Assembly (NCBI GenBank): GCA_019310535.1
Contig: JAFDED010000006.1
Span: 26,657-90,656, forward strand
DNA length: 64,000 bases
DNA from: Deltaproteobacteria bacterium
Lineage (GTDB): Bacteria > Desulfobacterota > JAFDED01
Direction: 5' to 3'
Shown: positions 18,234 to 26,902 of the stretch, in pieces
How the letters are laid out: each line of letters begins with the position of its first letter
How positions within the stretch are numbered: the stretch's first letter is position 1
Made by a program: the position numbers and the translations under genes
The notes under the pieces: model-generated
Database searches by the model: none
Seen by the model: only the letters and a program-made list of their open reading frames with translations
What the model was told of the DNA's origin: nothing

Positions 18234-19544
18234 TTATGGAACCACGAAATCTTCCGGGCGGAATTCAGGCCTGTTCTCATAGCGGGATGCAAGATGACGG
18301 CGAAAACGAGCGTAATCTTCCATTGACGCTTGCAGCCCGTGTGCATTCATCACGCGCACGGCTTCGTCCAGCGCCGGCGGGCAACCCTGGATGGGGACGG
18401 CCTCCGCCAGGGAAGTATTGTCGCGGTGAGCCCGGACCATGCAGTCGCCGAATAAAAATGCCCTCCCGTATGCAGGGTCGGCTGACATGGCTTTGCCGGT
18501 AAGAAACTGATCGCCGCAAAAAGCCTTTCGCTGATAAGCACCACCGACTATGCTCAAAAGTCCTCCGAAAACAAGGGAACATCCCGTACACAGTGTCCCG
18601 TCATAATTGGGAAACCGAATCCCTCGTATTCCCAGCCGGTCCCATCCCGCCGGGCCGCTGTTGTCCTCGCGCCAGTGCCAGTCCCAGTTCAAAGGCCGGC
18701 GGTGCTCATCCACCGACAGGCCCAGCACTGAGGGCCCCCATGTGGAGTCCGCGCGGTCGGTAAGCTCCGCATACGCCCGCAGATGTTCCACTCGGCGGGG
18801 CTCAAATCCCAGCAACCTCGCACCCACCCAGTCAGCAGACAGAACATCGCGGGAGGCGATAACAAGATCGGTCCTCCAGGCCTTTCCCGTGATCTGGGGC
18901 CCGCGCTCCAGGGCATAAATCCCGTCGATGAGGCAGAACGCAGGGTTGAGCTTCAGGGCTAATCGCGCGATAAGGCCCTCCAGTGACGCACCCGGCTCAT
19001 GGAACCGCGACTTGGAGACGCGTTGGAGGCATCCTTTGAGGTTCTTCAGCCCCAGTGATACCATCGTCTGCCCGTGGGTTTTCAAGACCGGCACCGTCCA
19101 TAGCACGTCGGCCTCCAGTGCCGCCGCCGCCACCCTCACCCGGTGCCCGTTAAGAATAATGCTTTCAAAAGGTCCTTCATTAAAGTCTATCAGATCCACG
19201 CCATAGCGTTTTTTAAACTCGTTGTATCCCAGGCGGCCGAAGATTTCCGCTGTATCAAGACCGATGCCTGTTGCGCGCCCCGTTACAGAGCCTTCTCCTA
19301 TGGTGATGCGGCTATGGCCGGCTTCCGCCAGGCAGCGGATCAGCGGCTCCATCACCCGGGCCGTGGTGATGACTCCAAACAGAGGATAGGGAAAACTGTC
19401 GTCAATCCCCATCAGGTTGGGCTTGACCAGAACTCTCGAGGTAGCTTGCGCGCCATCAAGGCCGCCGGCCGACTCCACCGCCCTTTCCACCGAGCGAGCG
19501 CTTCCATCGTACCCCACCAGTGCAACCACTGAATTACGATTCAT
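18234..19544 (-). CDS. DUF362 domain protein
   Basis: 436 residues. The DUF362 hallmarks are VLVKPNLMGIDDSFPYP near residue 40, the GEGSVTG motif, and KTHGQTMVSLGLKNLKG with its conserved Lys-Thr-His. Two cysteines in LCTGCSLVFGG and one in GDCMVRAH may bind metal or a cluster, but there is no full ferredoxin domain. Function is not known for the family; a redox or metal-binding role is often suggested. AAGGAGAATC precedes the ATG. It converges with the Hsp20 gene and is divergent from panB. Confidence 0.8.
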   Translation of the reverse strand: MNRNSVVALVGYDGSARSVERAVESAGGLDGAQATSRVLVKPNLMGIDDSFPYPLFGVITTARVMEPLIRCLAEAGHSRITIGEGSVTGRATGIGLDTAEIFGRLGYNEFKKRYGVDLIDFNEGPFESIILNGHRVRVAAAALEADVLWTVPVLKTHGQTMVSLGLKNLKGCLQRVSKSRFHEPGASLEGLIARLALKLNPAFCLIDGIYALERGPQITGKAWRTDLVIASRDVLSADWVGARLLGFEPRRVEHLRAYAELTDRADSTWGPSVLGLSVDEHRRPLNWDWHWREDNSGPAGWDRLGIRGIRFPNYDGTLCTGCSLVFGGLLSIVGGAYQRKAFCGDQFLTGKAMSADPAYGRAFLFGDCMVRAHRDNTSLAEAVPIQGCPPALDEAVRVMNAHGLQASMEDYARFRRHLASRYENRPEFRPEDFVVP

Positions 19545-19865
19545 GATTCTCCTTCCTAACCCGGCGGATCGGGACCTCCGTCTCCCCCTGTGAACGCGGA
19601 TTATACTTCATTGACATTATTCAAGAATTTCAGCCGCTTGTCGTGTCCCCGGAAAGTGAGTAGTATCATACTCAAAAGAATCGATTTCTTTCAAGAACTT
19701 ATTGACACAGATTCCCTTGCATTTAAACAGGCAAAAACGATATACAAATACTTAAAGTCAGGTTGTGCGTTTTCGGAAGATAGAATCATATCACACAATT
19801 CCAGCCGCGCTATTGCCGCCTTTCGCGCAGTGGTAAGGAGGCGTTCACGCAGCGGGGAGGGTATC
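19545..19865. other. Intergenic region between DUF362 gene and panB
   Basis: No gene is supported. It is the shared upstream region of two divergent genes. TTGACA occurs near 19614 and at 19702-19707, but I see no good -10 partner at normal spacing for either. Confidence 0.4.
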
Positions 19866-20657
19866 ATGAATGCAAAGCGTGTTACTGTCACAGACATTAC
19901 CGGGATGAAACAAGAGGGGCGAAAAATTTCCATGCTGACCGCCTACGATTACCCCACGGCCCGGATAGTGGATGAGGAGGGGATAGACATAATCCTGGTG
20001 GGGGATTCGCTCTCCATGGTGATCCAAGGCAACGAGAACAGCCTCCCCGTCACTATGGACGAGATGGTGTATCACACCCGCCTCGTAGCGCGGGGAGCAC
20101 GGCGCGCCATGGTGGTCGGGGACATGCCCTTCATGTCGTACCAGGCCTCCGTGGACAAGGCCATACTCAACGCCGGAAGGTTCCTCAAAGAAGGCGGGGC
20201 GCAAGTTGTCAAGCTGGAGGGAGGGGCCGGGGTGGCGAAAACCATCGAAGCGCTCACCGGGGCCGAGATACCCGTCATGGCGCACATCGGGCTGACGCCA
20301 CAGGCCATCCACCGGATGGGCGGCTTCAAAATCCAGCGGGACGATGAGCGCCTCATCAGCGATGCCCGGGCGGTTGAGGAGGCCGGCGCCTTTTCGGTTA
20401 TCCTGGAGGGTATACCCGGTTCCATTGCAGCAAAGATCACAAGCACGCTCCGTATCCCGACCATCGGCATAGGCGCCGGAGTCCACTGCGACGGCCAGGT
20501 GCTGGTTTTACACGACATAATCGGCCTTTTCGAGCGGTTCACCCCCAAGTTCGTTAAGCGCTACGCGGAGCTGGGCAAGGAGGTCGCCCGGGCGGTGGCG
20601 AGCTTCCGCCAGGACGTGCTGGAAGGGAAGTTTCCAGGACCTGAGCACACATTTTAA
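19866..20657 (+). CDS. panB: 3-methyl-2-oxobutanoate hydroxymethyltransferase
   Basis: 263 residues, normal for PanB. The metal- and substrate-binding blocks are [23 protein letters not shown] (Asp), [11 protein letters not shown] (Asp) and VKLEGG (Glu), followed by [10 protein letters not shown] and [18 protein letters not shown]. It transfers a hydroxymethyl group from methylene-THF to alpha-ketoisovalerate, giving ketopantoate in pantothenate and CoA synthesis. The ATG at 19866 follows GGGGAGG; an upstream in-frame start at 19590 would add a non-homologous tail. panC and panD are not adjacent; a DUF2520 gene follows. Confidence 0.95.
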   Translation: MNAKRVTVTDITGMKQEGRKISMLTAYDYPTARIVDEEGIDIILVGDSLSMVIQGNENSLPVTMDEMVYHTRLVARGARRAMVVGDMPFMSYQASVDKAILNAGRFLKEGGAQVVKLEGGAGVAKTIEALTGAEIPVMAHIGLTPQAIHRMGGFKIQRDDERLISDARAVEEAGAFSVILEGIPGSIAAKITSTLRIPTIGIGAGVHCDGQVLVLHDIIGLFERFTPKFVKRYAELGKEVARAVASFRQDVLEGKFPGPEHTF

Positions 20658-20894
20658 ATGGGGATTATCCCTATCAGGTCAGCAAATAAAACTTTAAATT
20701 TTATTAAATTCTTATTGCTTAACCATTGGACCGAAAGCTGTGATTCAATACCGGCCAAACCTTAACGGCATTCAGGTTCCATGATGGGCGGCAATTTGAC
20801 TGTAATATCGTTGATCAATCTGTTGCTGATCAAAGTGGATAATTCTGAAAGTTTTTGAAAAAAAGCTGCTAAACAACATCGAAATAGAGCTGAA

Positions 20895-21785
20895 ATGAAT
20901 GAACCCTGTTATAAAACCTTCACCATCGGGATCGTGGGCACCGGGCGCGTGGGCTCCTCAGTGGGAATTCTGCTGAGCCGCAAGGGCTACAGAGTCATTT
21001 TCTATGACCACACATTCGGGAAAGCCCGCAAGGCGGCCCGTCGCGCCCGCGGAGCAGGGGCGGTGGAAAATTTGCGGGAGGCAGCGCGGGAGGCTGACAC
21101 GGTTTTTCTGACCACTCAGGACGACCGTATCGCAGAGGCCGATGCGGAAATAGCCGGCTGCGGAGCATTGCGCCCGGGCACCGTGGTGGCACACAGCAGC
21201 GGTGTGCACGCCTCCTCCCTCCTGTCAGCCTGCAGGGGGCGGGGATGCTCTGTGGGCTCCATGCATCCGCTGCAGACCGTGGCAAATACGTCTTCAGGAA
21301 TTCGGAATCTTCCGGGATCGTATTTTTGTGTGGAGGGCGATCCACAGGCCGTGGAGATTCTCTCCCTGTTGGCGGCGGACCTGGAAGGACACCTGCTTAC
21401 CATCCCCACGGCCTCCAAGCCGCTCTATCACGCGGCGGCGGTGATGGCGTGCAATTACTTCGTCGGTCTGGTAGGGGCGGCCCTGGACGCAGCGGAACGG
21501 ATACCGGTGGCAAGGGACGAAGCGCTTCGGGCCCTTCTGCCCCTCATCCAGGGCACGGTGAAGAACCTGGCGGCGCAGGGCATGCCCCATGCCCTCACGG
21601 GGCCAGTCGCCCGGGGGGACGTGCGCACCGTGAGTCAGCACATGGACATAATCGGCTGCCTCTGCCCCGAGGTGCTGGAACTCTACAAGCTCATGGGGAG
21701 CCACACCCTCAAGGTGGCCCGTGACCGCGGCCTGGACCAGGGCCGCGCCCGGGAGCTGGAGCGGCTTTTCCACAACCCGAAATAA
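20895..21785 (+). CDS. Rossmann-fold DUF2520 protein, dehydrogenase-like
   Basis: 296 residues. The NAD(P)-binding start is GIVGTGRVGSSVG and the C-terminal half (SKPLYHAAAVMACNYFVGLV, LPLIQGTVKNL, ALTGPVARGD) matches the DUF2520 helical domain. The two-domain plan resembles pyrroline-5-carboxylate and ketopantoate reductases. Lying directly after panB in the same direction, it may supply the ketopantoate reductase step, but that is inference from position. The ribosome site is weak (GAGCT) and the gap after panB is 237 bases, so separate transcription is possible. Confidence 0.8.
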   Translation: MNEPCYKTFTIGIVGTGRVGSSVGILLSRKGYRVIFYDHTFGKARKAARRARGAGAVENLREAAREADTVFLTTQDDRIAEADAEIAGCGALRPGTVVAHSSGVHASSLLSACRGRGCSVGSMHPLQTVANTSSGIRNLPGSYFCVEGDPQAVEILSLLAADLEGHLLTIPTASKPLYHAAAVMACNYFVGLVGAALDAAERIPVARDEALRALLPLIQGTVKNLAAQGMPHALTGPVARGDVRTVSQHMDIIGCLCPEVLELYKLMGSHTLKVARDRGLDQGRARELERLFHNPK

Positions 21786-21827
21786 TACCGCTCCCCTTGA
21801 AACAAGCCGCAAGTGTGTGAAGGTACT

Positions 21828-22670
21828 TTACCCTTTGTACGTCTGCACCCGGCCCCAGAGGCTTTTCGTCCCCCAGATGCCCGAGCGGAGGCATTCCAAC
21901 TGCACGATCTGGCTGTGATCCACGAAGAGATTTACCTCCGGGCCGTAGTTTTTGATGTACCAGGCGAAAACCTCCGGCTCGGCCGCCTCGAACATCACCT
22001 TCTCCAGTCCCAGCGAATTGATGATCTCTGCGACCACGTCGGTGCGCCAGACCCGGACATTTTCCGTAATCCCCTCTGACTCTATCATGATCATGTACGC
22101 ACCGGCCTCCAGAAAGCGCCGTGCCTGCATGATGATCCATTTGGGGTCGCGCGTTCCATCGGCCTCCAGCTCTTCGGCGGTGGTTGCCCCGCCGGCCCCG
22201 AACTGGATCCCCACCTCGGGCTTGGCTTTCATGCCGGCCTTTTGGACCTTTTCCACCAGCCGCAGCCAGTCGTCGGTGGGAATGGTGATAAACCCGCAGG
22301 AAAGTTCGATGATATCGAACCCCAGCTCCTTGCACTCCTGAACGTAGCGGTCAACCGCATCCGTGCCCTGCGTCAGCACGTACTCGATAAAGCCGCCGGT
22401 GGAAACCAGGGCGTTATGGGAGTGGCAGAGGTCGATGAGCTCCCTTACGGCATGAGGCGGCATGAGGGTGAAAGAACCGGCGGCGAACTTGAGCGAGTCC
22501 ACGTATGCCCCCATGGTCTCCAGAACGTCCTGCAAATAACGCTTTCCCATGGGCGTGTAGTAAGGGCCGCGGATTTCGGTCACACCGCGACTGCGAGGTT
22601 TCGGAGGTCGCTGGTTGACTTTCAAAAAGGAAAATCCCCGGTCGGGGGTATCGGTTTGAGTGGTATCCAT
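21828..22670 (-). CDS. Phosphosulfolactate synthase (ComA)-like protein
   Basis: 280 residues. The TIM-barrel blocks of the ComA family are all visible: YVDSLKFAAGSFTLMP, NALVSTGGFIEYVLTQG, GFDIIELSCGFITIP, KAKPEVGIQFGAGG, MIMIESEGIT, VMFEAAEPEVFAWYI and VNLFVDHSQIVQLECLR. In methanogens ComA adds sulfite to PEP in coenzyme M synthesis; plant and bacterial relatives (HSA32 type) have unclear roles. The ATG at 22670 follows AAGGAGAT. It lies 30 bases after an MmgE/PrpD gene in the same direction, so the two probably form an operon. A ComDE-like pair occurs about 20 kb away. Confidence 0.8.
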   Translation of the reverse strand: MDTTQTDTPDRGFSFLKVNQRPPKPRSRGVTEIRGPYYTPMGKRYLQDVLETMGAYVDSLKFAAGSFTLMPPHAVRELIDLCHSHNALVSTGGFIEYVLTQGTDAVDRYVQECKELGFDIIELSCGFITIPTDDWLRLVEKVQKAGMKAKPEVGIQFGAGGATTAEELEADGTRDPKWIIMQARRFLEAGAYMIMIESEGITENVRVWRTDVVAEIINSLGLEKVMFEAAEPEVFAWYIKNYGPEVNLFVDHSQIVQLECLRSGIWGTKSLWGRVQTYKG

Positions 22671-22700
22671 TGTTAAATCTCCTTGTTCGTTGTGCACTAA

Positions 22701-24074
22701 TCATGCAGCCGGAGTCTGGATTTTCGCAAGCAGGCTCGTCAAATCGGCCACACGAATGGCCTCCAGGTGTGCGGCTGCATCCACAATGTCGCGAAGTACG
22801 GATACATCAGCATAAGGCCCCGACAACCGCCTGAACTTCTCAACCACGGTTTCCCACTCCATGGGGCGGGTGTGAAACCCTTTGTAATCCCGCATTTCCT
22901 TCACCAGCAGGCGGCCATCGCGGAGCTCCACCGTGATACGGCACGCCATCTCGTCCGGGAATCGCCGGCTGTATTCTTCCAGCGGCTGTGCGGAAACTTT
23001 CCGGAGCAGGGTCTGTACATCCTGACGGAGGATGCGCTCGGGAAGGTACTGTTCGGGCATGACCTGCTCATCCAGCATGGCGACGGCGGTCATGTAGGGC
23101 AGGCTGTGGTCGGCCTCTTCCTTTGTCCTGATAATGGTCTTGTCCCCTTCTTCGCCTCCGCCGATGATGTGGAATGCCACGTCGAAAATCTCTATGTTAA
23201 TCCGCTCCACCGCCTCGGCCGTAAAGCCGTGCTCCCATTTCATCTCCAGGATGCCTTCGATGGCCGATTGGGAGTGAAACTCGGCATTGTACTTCTTTAT
23301 CCCCGTGAGCCTGACCCGCTCCAGGTCCTCTCTGGACCAGTCGATCTCGAACCGTCCGGCGATGGAGTCCATAAAGCCCTTGTTTCCCTCGAAGACCTCC
23401 TGGGGGCCGGTAACGCCGCGCATGGCCAGGAAGGCCGCGTGGGTGCCGCAAAAGGCGGTATTGGGGTAGGCAAGCCCCTTCCAGTGGGACAGTGCCCCGG
23501 TGCGGGTGACCCGCAGCGCGTTGAATGCTGTCCCGCTGATGGCGACGGCGTTGGCGGTCCCGGCCTGATCCAGCCCCAGCGCCCTGGATACCCCCGCGGC
23601 CACGGCGTAGGAGCCCTGGGTGGTGTGGTCAAATCCCTTTGCCCGCACCGGGGCCACATCGCTCAGGCGGCACTGGACCTGATAGGCTACTGCGAGGGCG
23701 GTCAGGAATTCCCGGCCGCTCAGGTCAGCATACTCGGAGGCGGCGAGAACCGCCCCCAGGTTATCACTGGGGTGGCAGCTTTCACCCCTGGCAAGATAGG
23801 TGTCGTTAAAGTCCAGGTAGCGCACAAGAGCGCCGTTGTAAAACGCCGCCCGGTCCGGGGCGCTCCGCCCGCCGCCGATAAGGGTGCAGTGCCCGGCGCC
23901 GTCGAAATCTTCGATATGAGTGCGGATACAGCGGATGGGCTCGCCGCCGAGAGCACCTATGGCGCACCCCAGGGAATCCAGCACCCGGGTCTTGAGCTCC
24001 CGGCTTGCAGCATCAGAAAGATCATCATAGGACGACCGCACCACAAACGCAGCCAATTGGTCGGCATGTGTCAT
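22701..24074 (-). CDS. MmgE/PrpD family protein
   Basis: 457 residues, full length. Family blocks are RVLDSLGCAIGALGGEP, YLDFNDTYLARGESCHPSDN, GFDHTTQGSYAVAAGVSRAL and SAIEGILEM. Members dehydrate or decarboxylate tricarboxylates or related acids (2-methylcitrate dehydratase, cis-aconitate decarboxylase). GGAGG lies 6 bases before the ATG. It precedes the ComA-like gene, an unusual partner, so the true substrate may be a sulfonated or branched acid; that is inference. A long open frame on the opposite strand is a codon-bias shadow. Confidence 0.88.
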   Translation of the reverse strand: MTHADQLAAFVVRSSYDDLSDAASRELKTRVLDSLGCAIGALGGEPIRCIRTHIEDFDGAGHCTLIGGGRSAPDRAAFYNGALVRYLDFNDTYLARGESCHPSDNLGAVLAASEYADLSGREFLTALAVAYQVQCRLSDVAPVRAKGFDHTTQGSYAVAAGVSRALGLDQAGTANAVAISGTAFNALRVTRTGALSHWKGLAYPNTAFCGTHAAFLAMRGVTGPQEVFEGNKGFMDSIAGRFEIDWSREDLERVRLTGIKKYNAEFHSQSAIEGILEMKWEHGFTAEAVERINIEIFDVAFHIIGGGEEGDKTIIRTKEEADHSLPYMTAVAMLDEQVMPEQYLPERILRQDVQTLLRKVSAQPLEEYSRRFPDEMACRITVELRDGRLLVKEMRDYKGFHTRPMEWETVVEKFRRLSGPYADVSVLRDIVDAAAHLEAIRVADLTSLLAKIQTPAA

Positions 24075-24122
24075 GTTTGCCTCCAGGTGTTTATAGAGGT
24101 TTTATTTCACGGCTTATTTAAT

Positions 24123-24635
24123 TCACCTTTTCTTCTTCAAACTAGCTCGACTTCTGAGGTATTCAATTGCATCTTTCTTTGTCGGGTTAACCCACACCAC
24201 ATTCTTGAGAGCGCTAATTTTCCTAGATATTCTGTGGTACAATTTTCGGGCCTGTTCATCCAATGAAATTATTACACAATCGGTCGCCATGGCAGCTTCA
24301 ATGAGATGGAGATCTTTTAATACTGCATTATGAACTTTCTCATTAGCAGTTGTTTTAAATATCTCAGATCGCAGGACTATATTATTAAGTTGGTCTTGGT
24401 CCAGGTACTTGATTTTCCTTCGCGCTGTCATAGAAGATCGCCATTTTGATGCGAATCTCGATTGGTGATTCTTCCATTCTTGTGAAATATCTTTTGTTAT
24501 TACAAGATGATGACAAACTCTTAAAACCTCACTGAGAAAATCACGACATGATTTAGAAATTGGATGTTCGGTTTCACCAACTGCCCGAGCTACCGAAGCA
24601 TCGATAACAAATCTTTTTGATTCTTTGCTTGCCAT
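24123..24635 (-). CDS. PIN-domain nuclease-like protein
   Basis: 170 residues. The start FVIDASVARAVGE (D12) and the later KDLHLIEAAMATDCVIISLDE (D108, E113, D119, D126) fit the acidic cluster of PIN ribonucleases. The tail is Lys/Arg-rich. PIN proteins usually cut RNA as toxins or defence effectors. Its start codon overlaps the stop of the upstream ATPase gene by one base (TAATG), which implies translational coupling. Both genes are AT-rich against GC-rich neighbours. It is much larger than VapC, and no VapB-like antitoxin is present. Confidence 0.75.
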   Translation of the reverse strand: MASKESKRFVIDASVARAVGETEHPISKSCRDFLSEVLRVCHHLVITKDISQEWKNHQSRFASKWRSSMTARRKIKYLDQDQLNNIVLRSEIFKTTANEKVHNAVLKDLHLIEAAMATDCVIISLDEQARKLYHRISRKISALKNVVWVNPTKKDAIEYLRSRASLKKKR

Positions 24636-25987
24636 TATCTCTTTCTCCCGCTTTCAACAGCATCGAGATATTTGCTTTCAGCTTGCAATTCAACAATATC
24701 AAAATCTTCCGGCCAATCACCAAACGCTCCTTTACCATCTAAATCGCCACTGCTAACCTCTGTTATCCCGTCAATCGGGTCTCTGATAAACCAATGGAGT
24801 TTGACCAGATTTTGAGCAAGCGCTCCTTCAGCCACTTGAGTTTGAACTCCCCGTAAAAGGAGTGAACTATGAGTCTCAACGATTACCTTGACTCCACGCT
24901 TTGCAGCATTGGCCAAAAGCTCAGCCAGCGAATATTGAGCCCGCGGGTGCAAATGAATCTCGGGTTGCTCCAAGTAAACGATTTGACCCTTCTGGGCAAT
25001 CTGCAGAGCAATGATAACAGGTAGTGCCTGAGATACACCAAACCCCACGTCTGCAATACTGACCAAGTCATATGCGCCGCCTCTAGAGGCCATTGGCAAT
25101 CTCCCCACTCTTAGTTCTACTTGTGTATCATTAATTGGCTCTGCTACGACTTTCCATGTTAAACCAAGTTTTTCGAGATCTTTTCCTAAATTTTTCAACT
25201 TACCATCGTTTTTGCCAGCCTTCCAATTCGCAATAATACTAGCGACATACTTTTCAAAAGTACCTGGAAAAGCAGAACCAACAGAAGTTGTATGGTAAGT
25301 CCTCTCTGGATTTCCTCTTAAAGCAGGGAGGTGAATCAATTTGCGTATGTGCGGTTCGACAATGGTACTAGGTGACATTGGAAAAGGGGTTAAAAATGTT
25401 TTTTTCTCACCCTTTCTCCTTAGATCGAGTCCTAAGAAACACCGTTCACGAATTATAGACCATTCTAGTTTAGTTTTTTCAGATTTGGAGATTAGTTCCG
25501 ACAAGTCCTTAAGGTGCCGAGGAAGAATTCTTATAATTTCATCATTTGTCATAGTCATGCGAAAATTATCCGTTTTTTCGCCAGTTGTATAAACCATTTG
25601 CTGAATTTCAAAACCTTTTTTATCCTTTTGAAAGTAAATAGTAAGAGTTTTATCGTGCTCAACTTCAATTCCAATGGAGAAAATATCTGGGCATGCACTT
25701 TGCGAAGTGCGAGACAGTAATTGTTCAACAGAGGTGAATTTCACATTGGGACCGTTAAGCAAAAGAGGTCCCGGGTCATAGCTAGCATCAAGTGTTTGCT
25801 TGAGCAGTAGAATAGGTTGGATGGCGCTGGATTTGCCGGAACTATTGGCTCCCGCAAGGATGGTAAGGGGTCTAATTTCAATTCTTCGCTCCTGGCATAT
25901 TGATTTATACCCGCAAACGATTATAGCTGTTATTCCACCGCCTTTAGGCTTTTTCATCGCCTTTTTCGAATCGGAATGTCTTTTCAT
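24635..25987 (-). CDS. AAA family ATPase, SMC/OLD-like head (DUF3696 type)
   Basis: 450 residues. Walker A is GANSSGKS (residues 47-54), the signature-like region is DVGFGVSQALPVI, Walker B is IVYLEQPEIHLHP and the switch region is VIVETHSSLLLRG. The tail (GDWPEDFDIVELQAESKYL) resembles DUF3696. Such ATPases pair with nucleases in several phage-defence systems (OLD, PARIS AriA). The ATG at 25987 follows GAGGAGA; a second ATG at 26002 overlaps that ribosome site. It is the first gene of a two-gene unit with its own promoter. The partner here is a PIN protein rather than TOPRIM. Confidence 0.82.
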   Translation of the reverse strand: MKRHSDSKKAMKKPKGGGITAIIVCGYKSICQERRIEIRPLTILAGANSSGKSSAIQPILLLKQTLDASYDPGPLLLNGPNVKFTSVEQLLSRTSQSACPDIFSIGIEVEHDKTLTIYFQKDKKGFEIQQMVYTTGEKTDNFRMTMTNDEIIRILPRHLKDLSELISKSEKTKLEWSIIRERCFLGLDLRRKGEKKTFLTPFPMSPSTIVEPHIRKLIHLPALRGNPERTYHTTSVGSAFPGTFEKYVASIIANWKAGKNDGKLKNLGKDLEKLGLTWKVVAEPINDTQVELRVGRLPMASRGGAYDLVSIADVGFGVSQALPVIIALQIAQKGQIVYLEQPEIHLHPRAQYSLAELLANAAKRGVKVIVETHSSLLLRGVQTQVAEGALAQNLVKLHWFIRDPIDGITEVSSGDLDGKGAFGDWPEDFDIVELQAESKYLDAVESGRKR

Positions 25988-26038
25988 CAAAATTCTCCTC
26001 ATATAATTTAGCAGAATATTAGAATATTTTATCCCTTG

Positions 26039-26068
26039 ATAATAATTAATAGGCTACTACTCATTCAA
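26039..26068 (-). promoter_or_regulatory. Promoter of the ATPase-PIN unit
   Basis: Minus-strand TTGAAT (26063-26068), an 18-base spacer and TATTAT (26039-26044), about 50 bases before the ATPase start. This makes the pair an independent transcription unit. Confidence 0.5.
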
Positions 26069-26091
26069 GTTTTTCAACAAATTATTCATAG

Positions 26092-26787
26092 TCATTTGTG
26101 GTTTCCCAACTCTCTCTTAATCCTGTTAATCGACCATGTTACCCGTATATCCTTTGGACAGACTCTGGTGCACTCGAAGTGGTTGACGCACGCCCATACG
26201 CCGTTGGGGCGGTCCAGGGCTTTGAGGCGGGCGGGGCGGTCTTCGTCGCGGGCATCGAAGATGTAGCGGAAAGCGCGGACGATGGCGGCCGGACCCACGA
26301 AATCGGGGTTTTCCCCCGTGACGGGGCATGCGGCCGTGCAGCAGGCGCACAGGATGCAGCGGATCACTTCGTCCAGCATTTTCCGGTCTTCGGGGTTTTG
26401 CACCCTCTCTTTCTCCGGCGGGGCGCCGGCGATGAGATAGGGCCTCATGGAGTGATAGACCTCGTAAAACTTGCTCAGGTCCACCAGCAGGTCCTTCTGC
26501 ACCGGAAAGTTGGGGAGCGGCTCGATGACGAACTCGTTGGTGTCATAGTGCTTCAGGAGCCGCTTGCAGGCCAGAGCGCACCGGCCGTTGATGCGCACGG
26601 CGTCGGAGCCGCATACCCCGTGGCCGCACGACCACCGGTAGGCCAGGGTCCCGTCCCGCGTCCACTTGATCTGGTTCAGGCAGTCGAGGATACGCATTTC
26701 AGGCTCCGCCTCCAGCTCGAAGGTCTGAAAGTATGGCTCTTTGTCCTTTTCCGGGTCGAACCGCTGAATCTTGAATACTGCTATCAT
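26092..26787 (-). CDS. sdhB: Succinate dehydrogenase/fumarate reductase iron-sulfur subunit
   Basis: 231 residues. The [2Fe-2S] site is SCGHGVCGSDAVRINGRCAL, where Asp takes the third ligand position as in E. coli SdhB. The [4Fe-4S] and [3Fe-4S] ligands are CILCACCTAACP and CVNHFECTRVCP. The subunit carries electrons between the flavin subunit and the membrane quinone site. The ATG at 26787 follows GGGGA; upstream ATGs at 26802 and 26829 lack good sites. It lies after the flavoprotein gene in the same direction. No anchor gene follows; the ATPase-PIN unit comes next. Confidence 0.93.
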   Translation of the reverse strand: MIAVFKIQRFDPEKDKEPYFQTFELEAEPEMRILDCLNQIKWTRDGTLAYRWSCGHGVCGSDAVRINGRCALACKRLLKHYDTNEFVIEPLPNFPVQKDLLVDLSKFYEVYHSMRPYLIAGAPPEKERVQNPEDRKMLDEVIRCILCACCTAACPVTGENPDFVGPAAIVRAFRYIFDARDEDRPARLKALDRPNGVWACVNHFECTRVCPKDIRVTWSINRIKRELGNHK

Positions 26788-26902
26788 CTCATGATTCCCC
26801 ATTTGTTGCGGCATGGCCTTTCCGGCCATGATTCCTCACGGTCAAGACGCCCGTGCCCACGCTGCTCGTTCGGTTCAGGGGCGGCCCTGAGAATTGCAAC
26901 GC

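Noticed and set aside
22767..24266. A 499-codon open frame on the + strand opposite the MmgE/PrpD gene
   Set aside because: It is a codon-bias shadow of a GC-rich gene; the minus strand has a clear family match and ribosome site, while this frame has neither.
26092..26787. Asp in place of the third [2Fe-2S] cysteine in SdhB
   Set aside because: The same CGSD form is found in E. coli SdhB and works normally.
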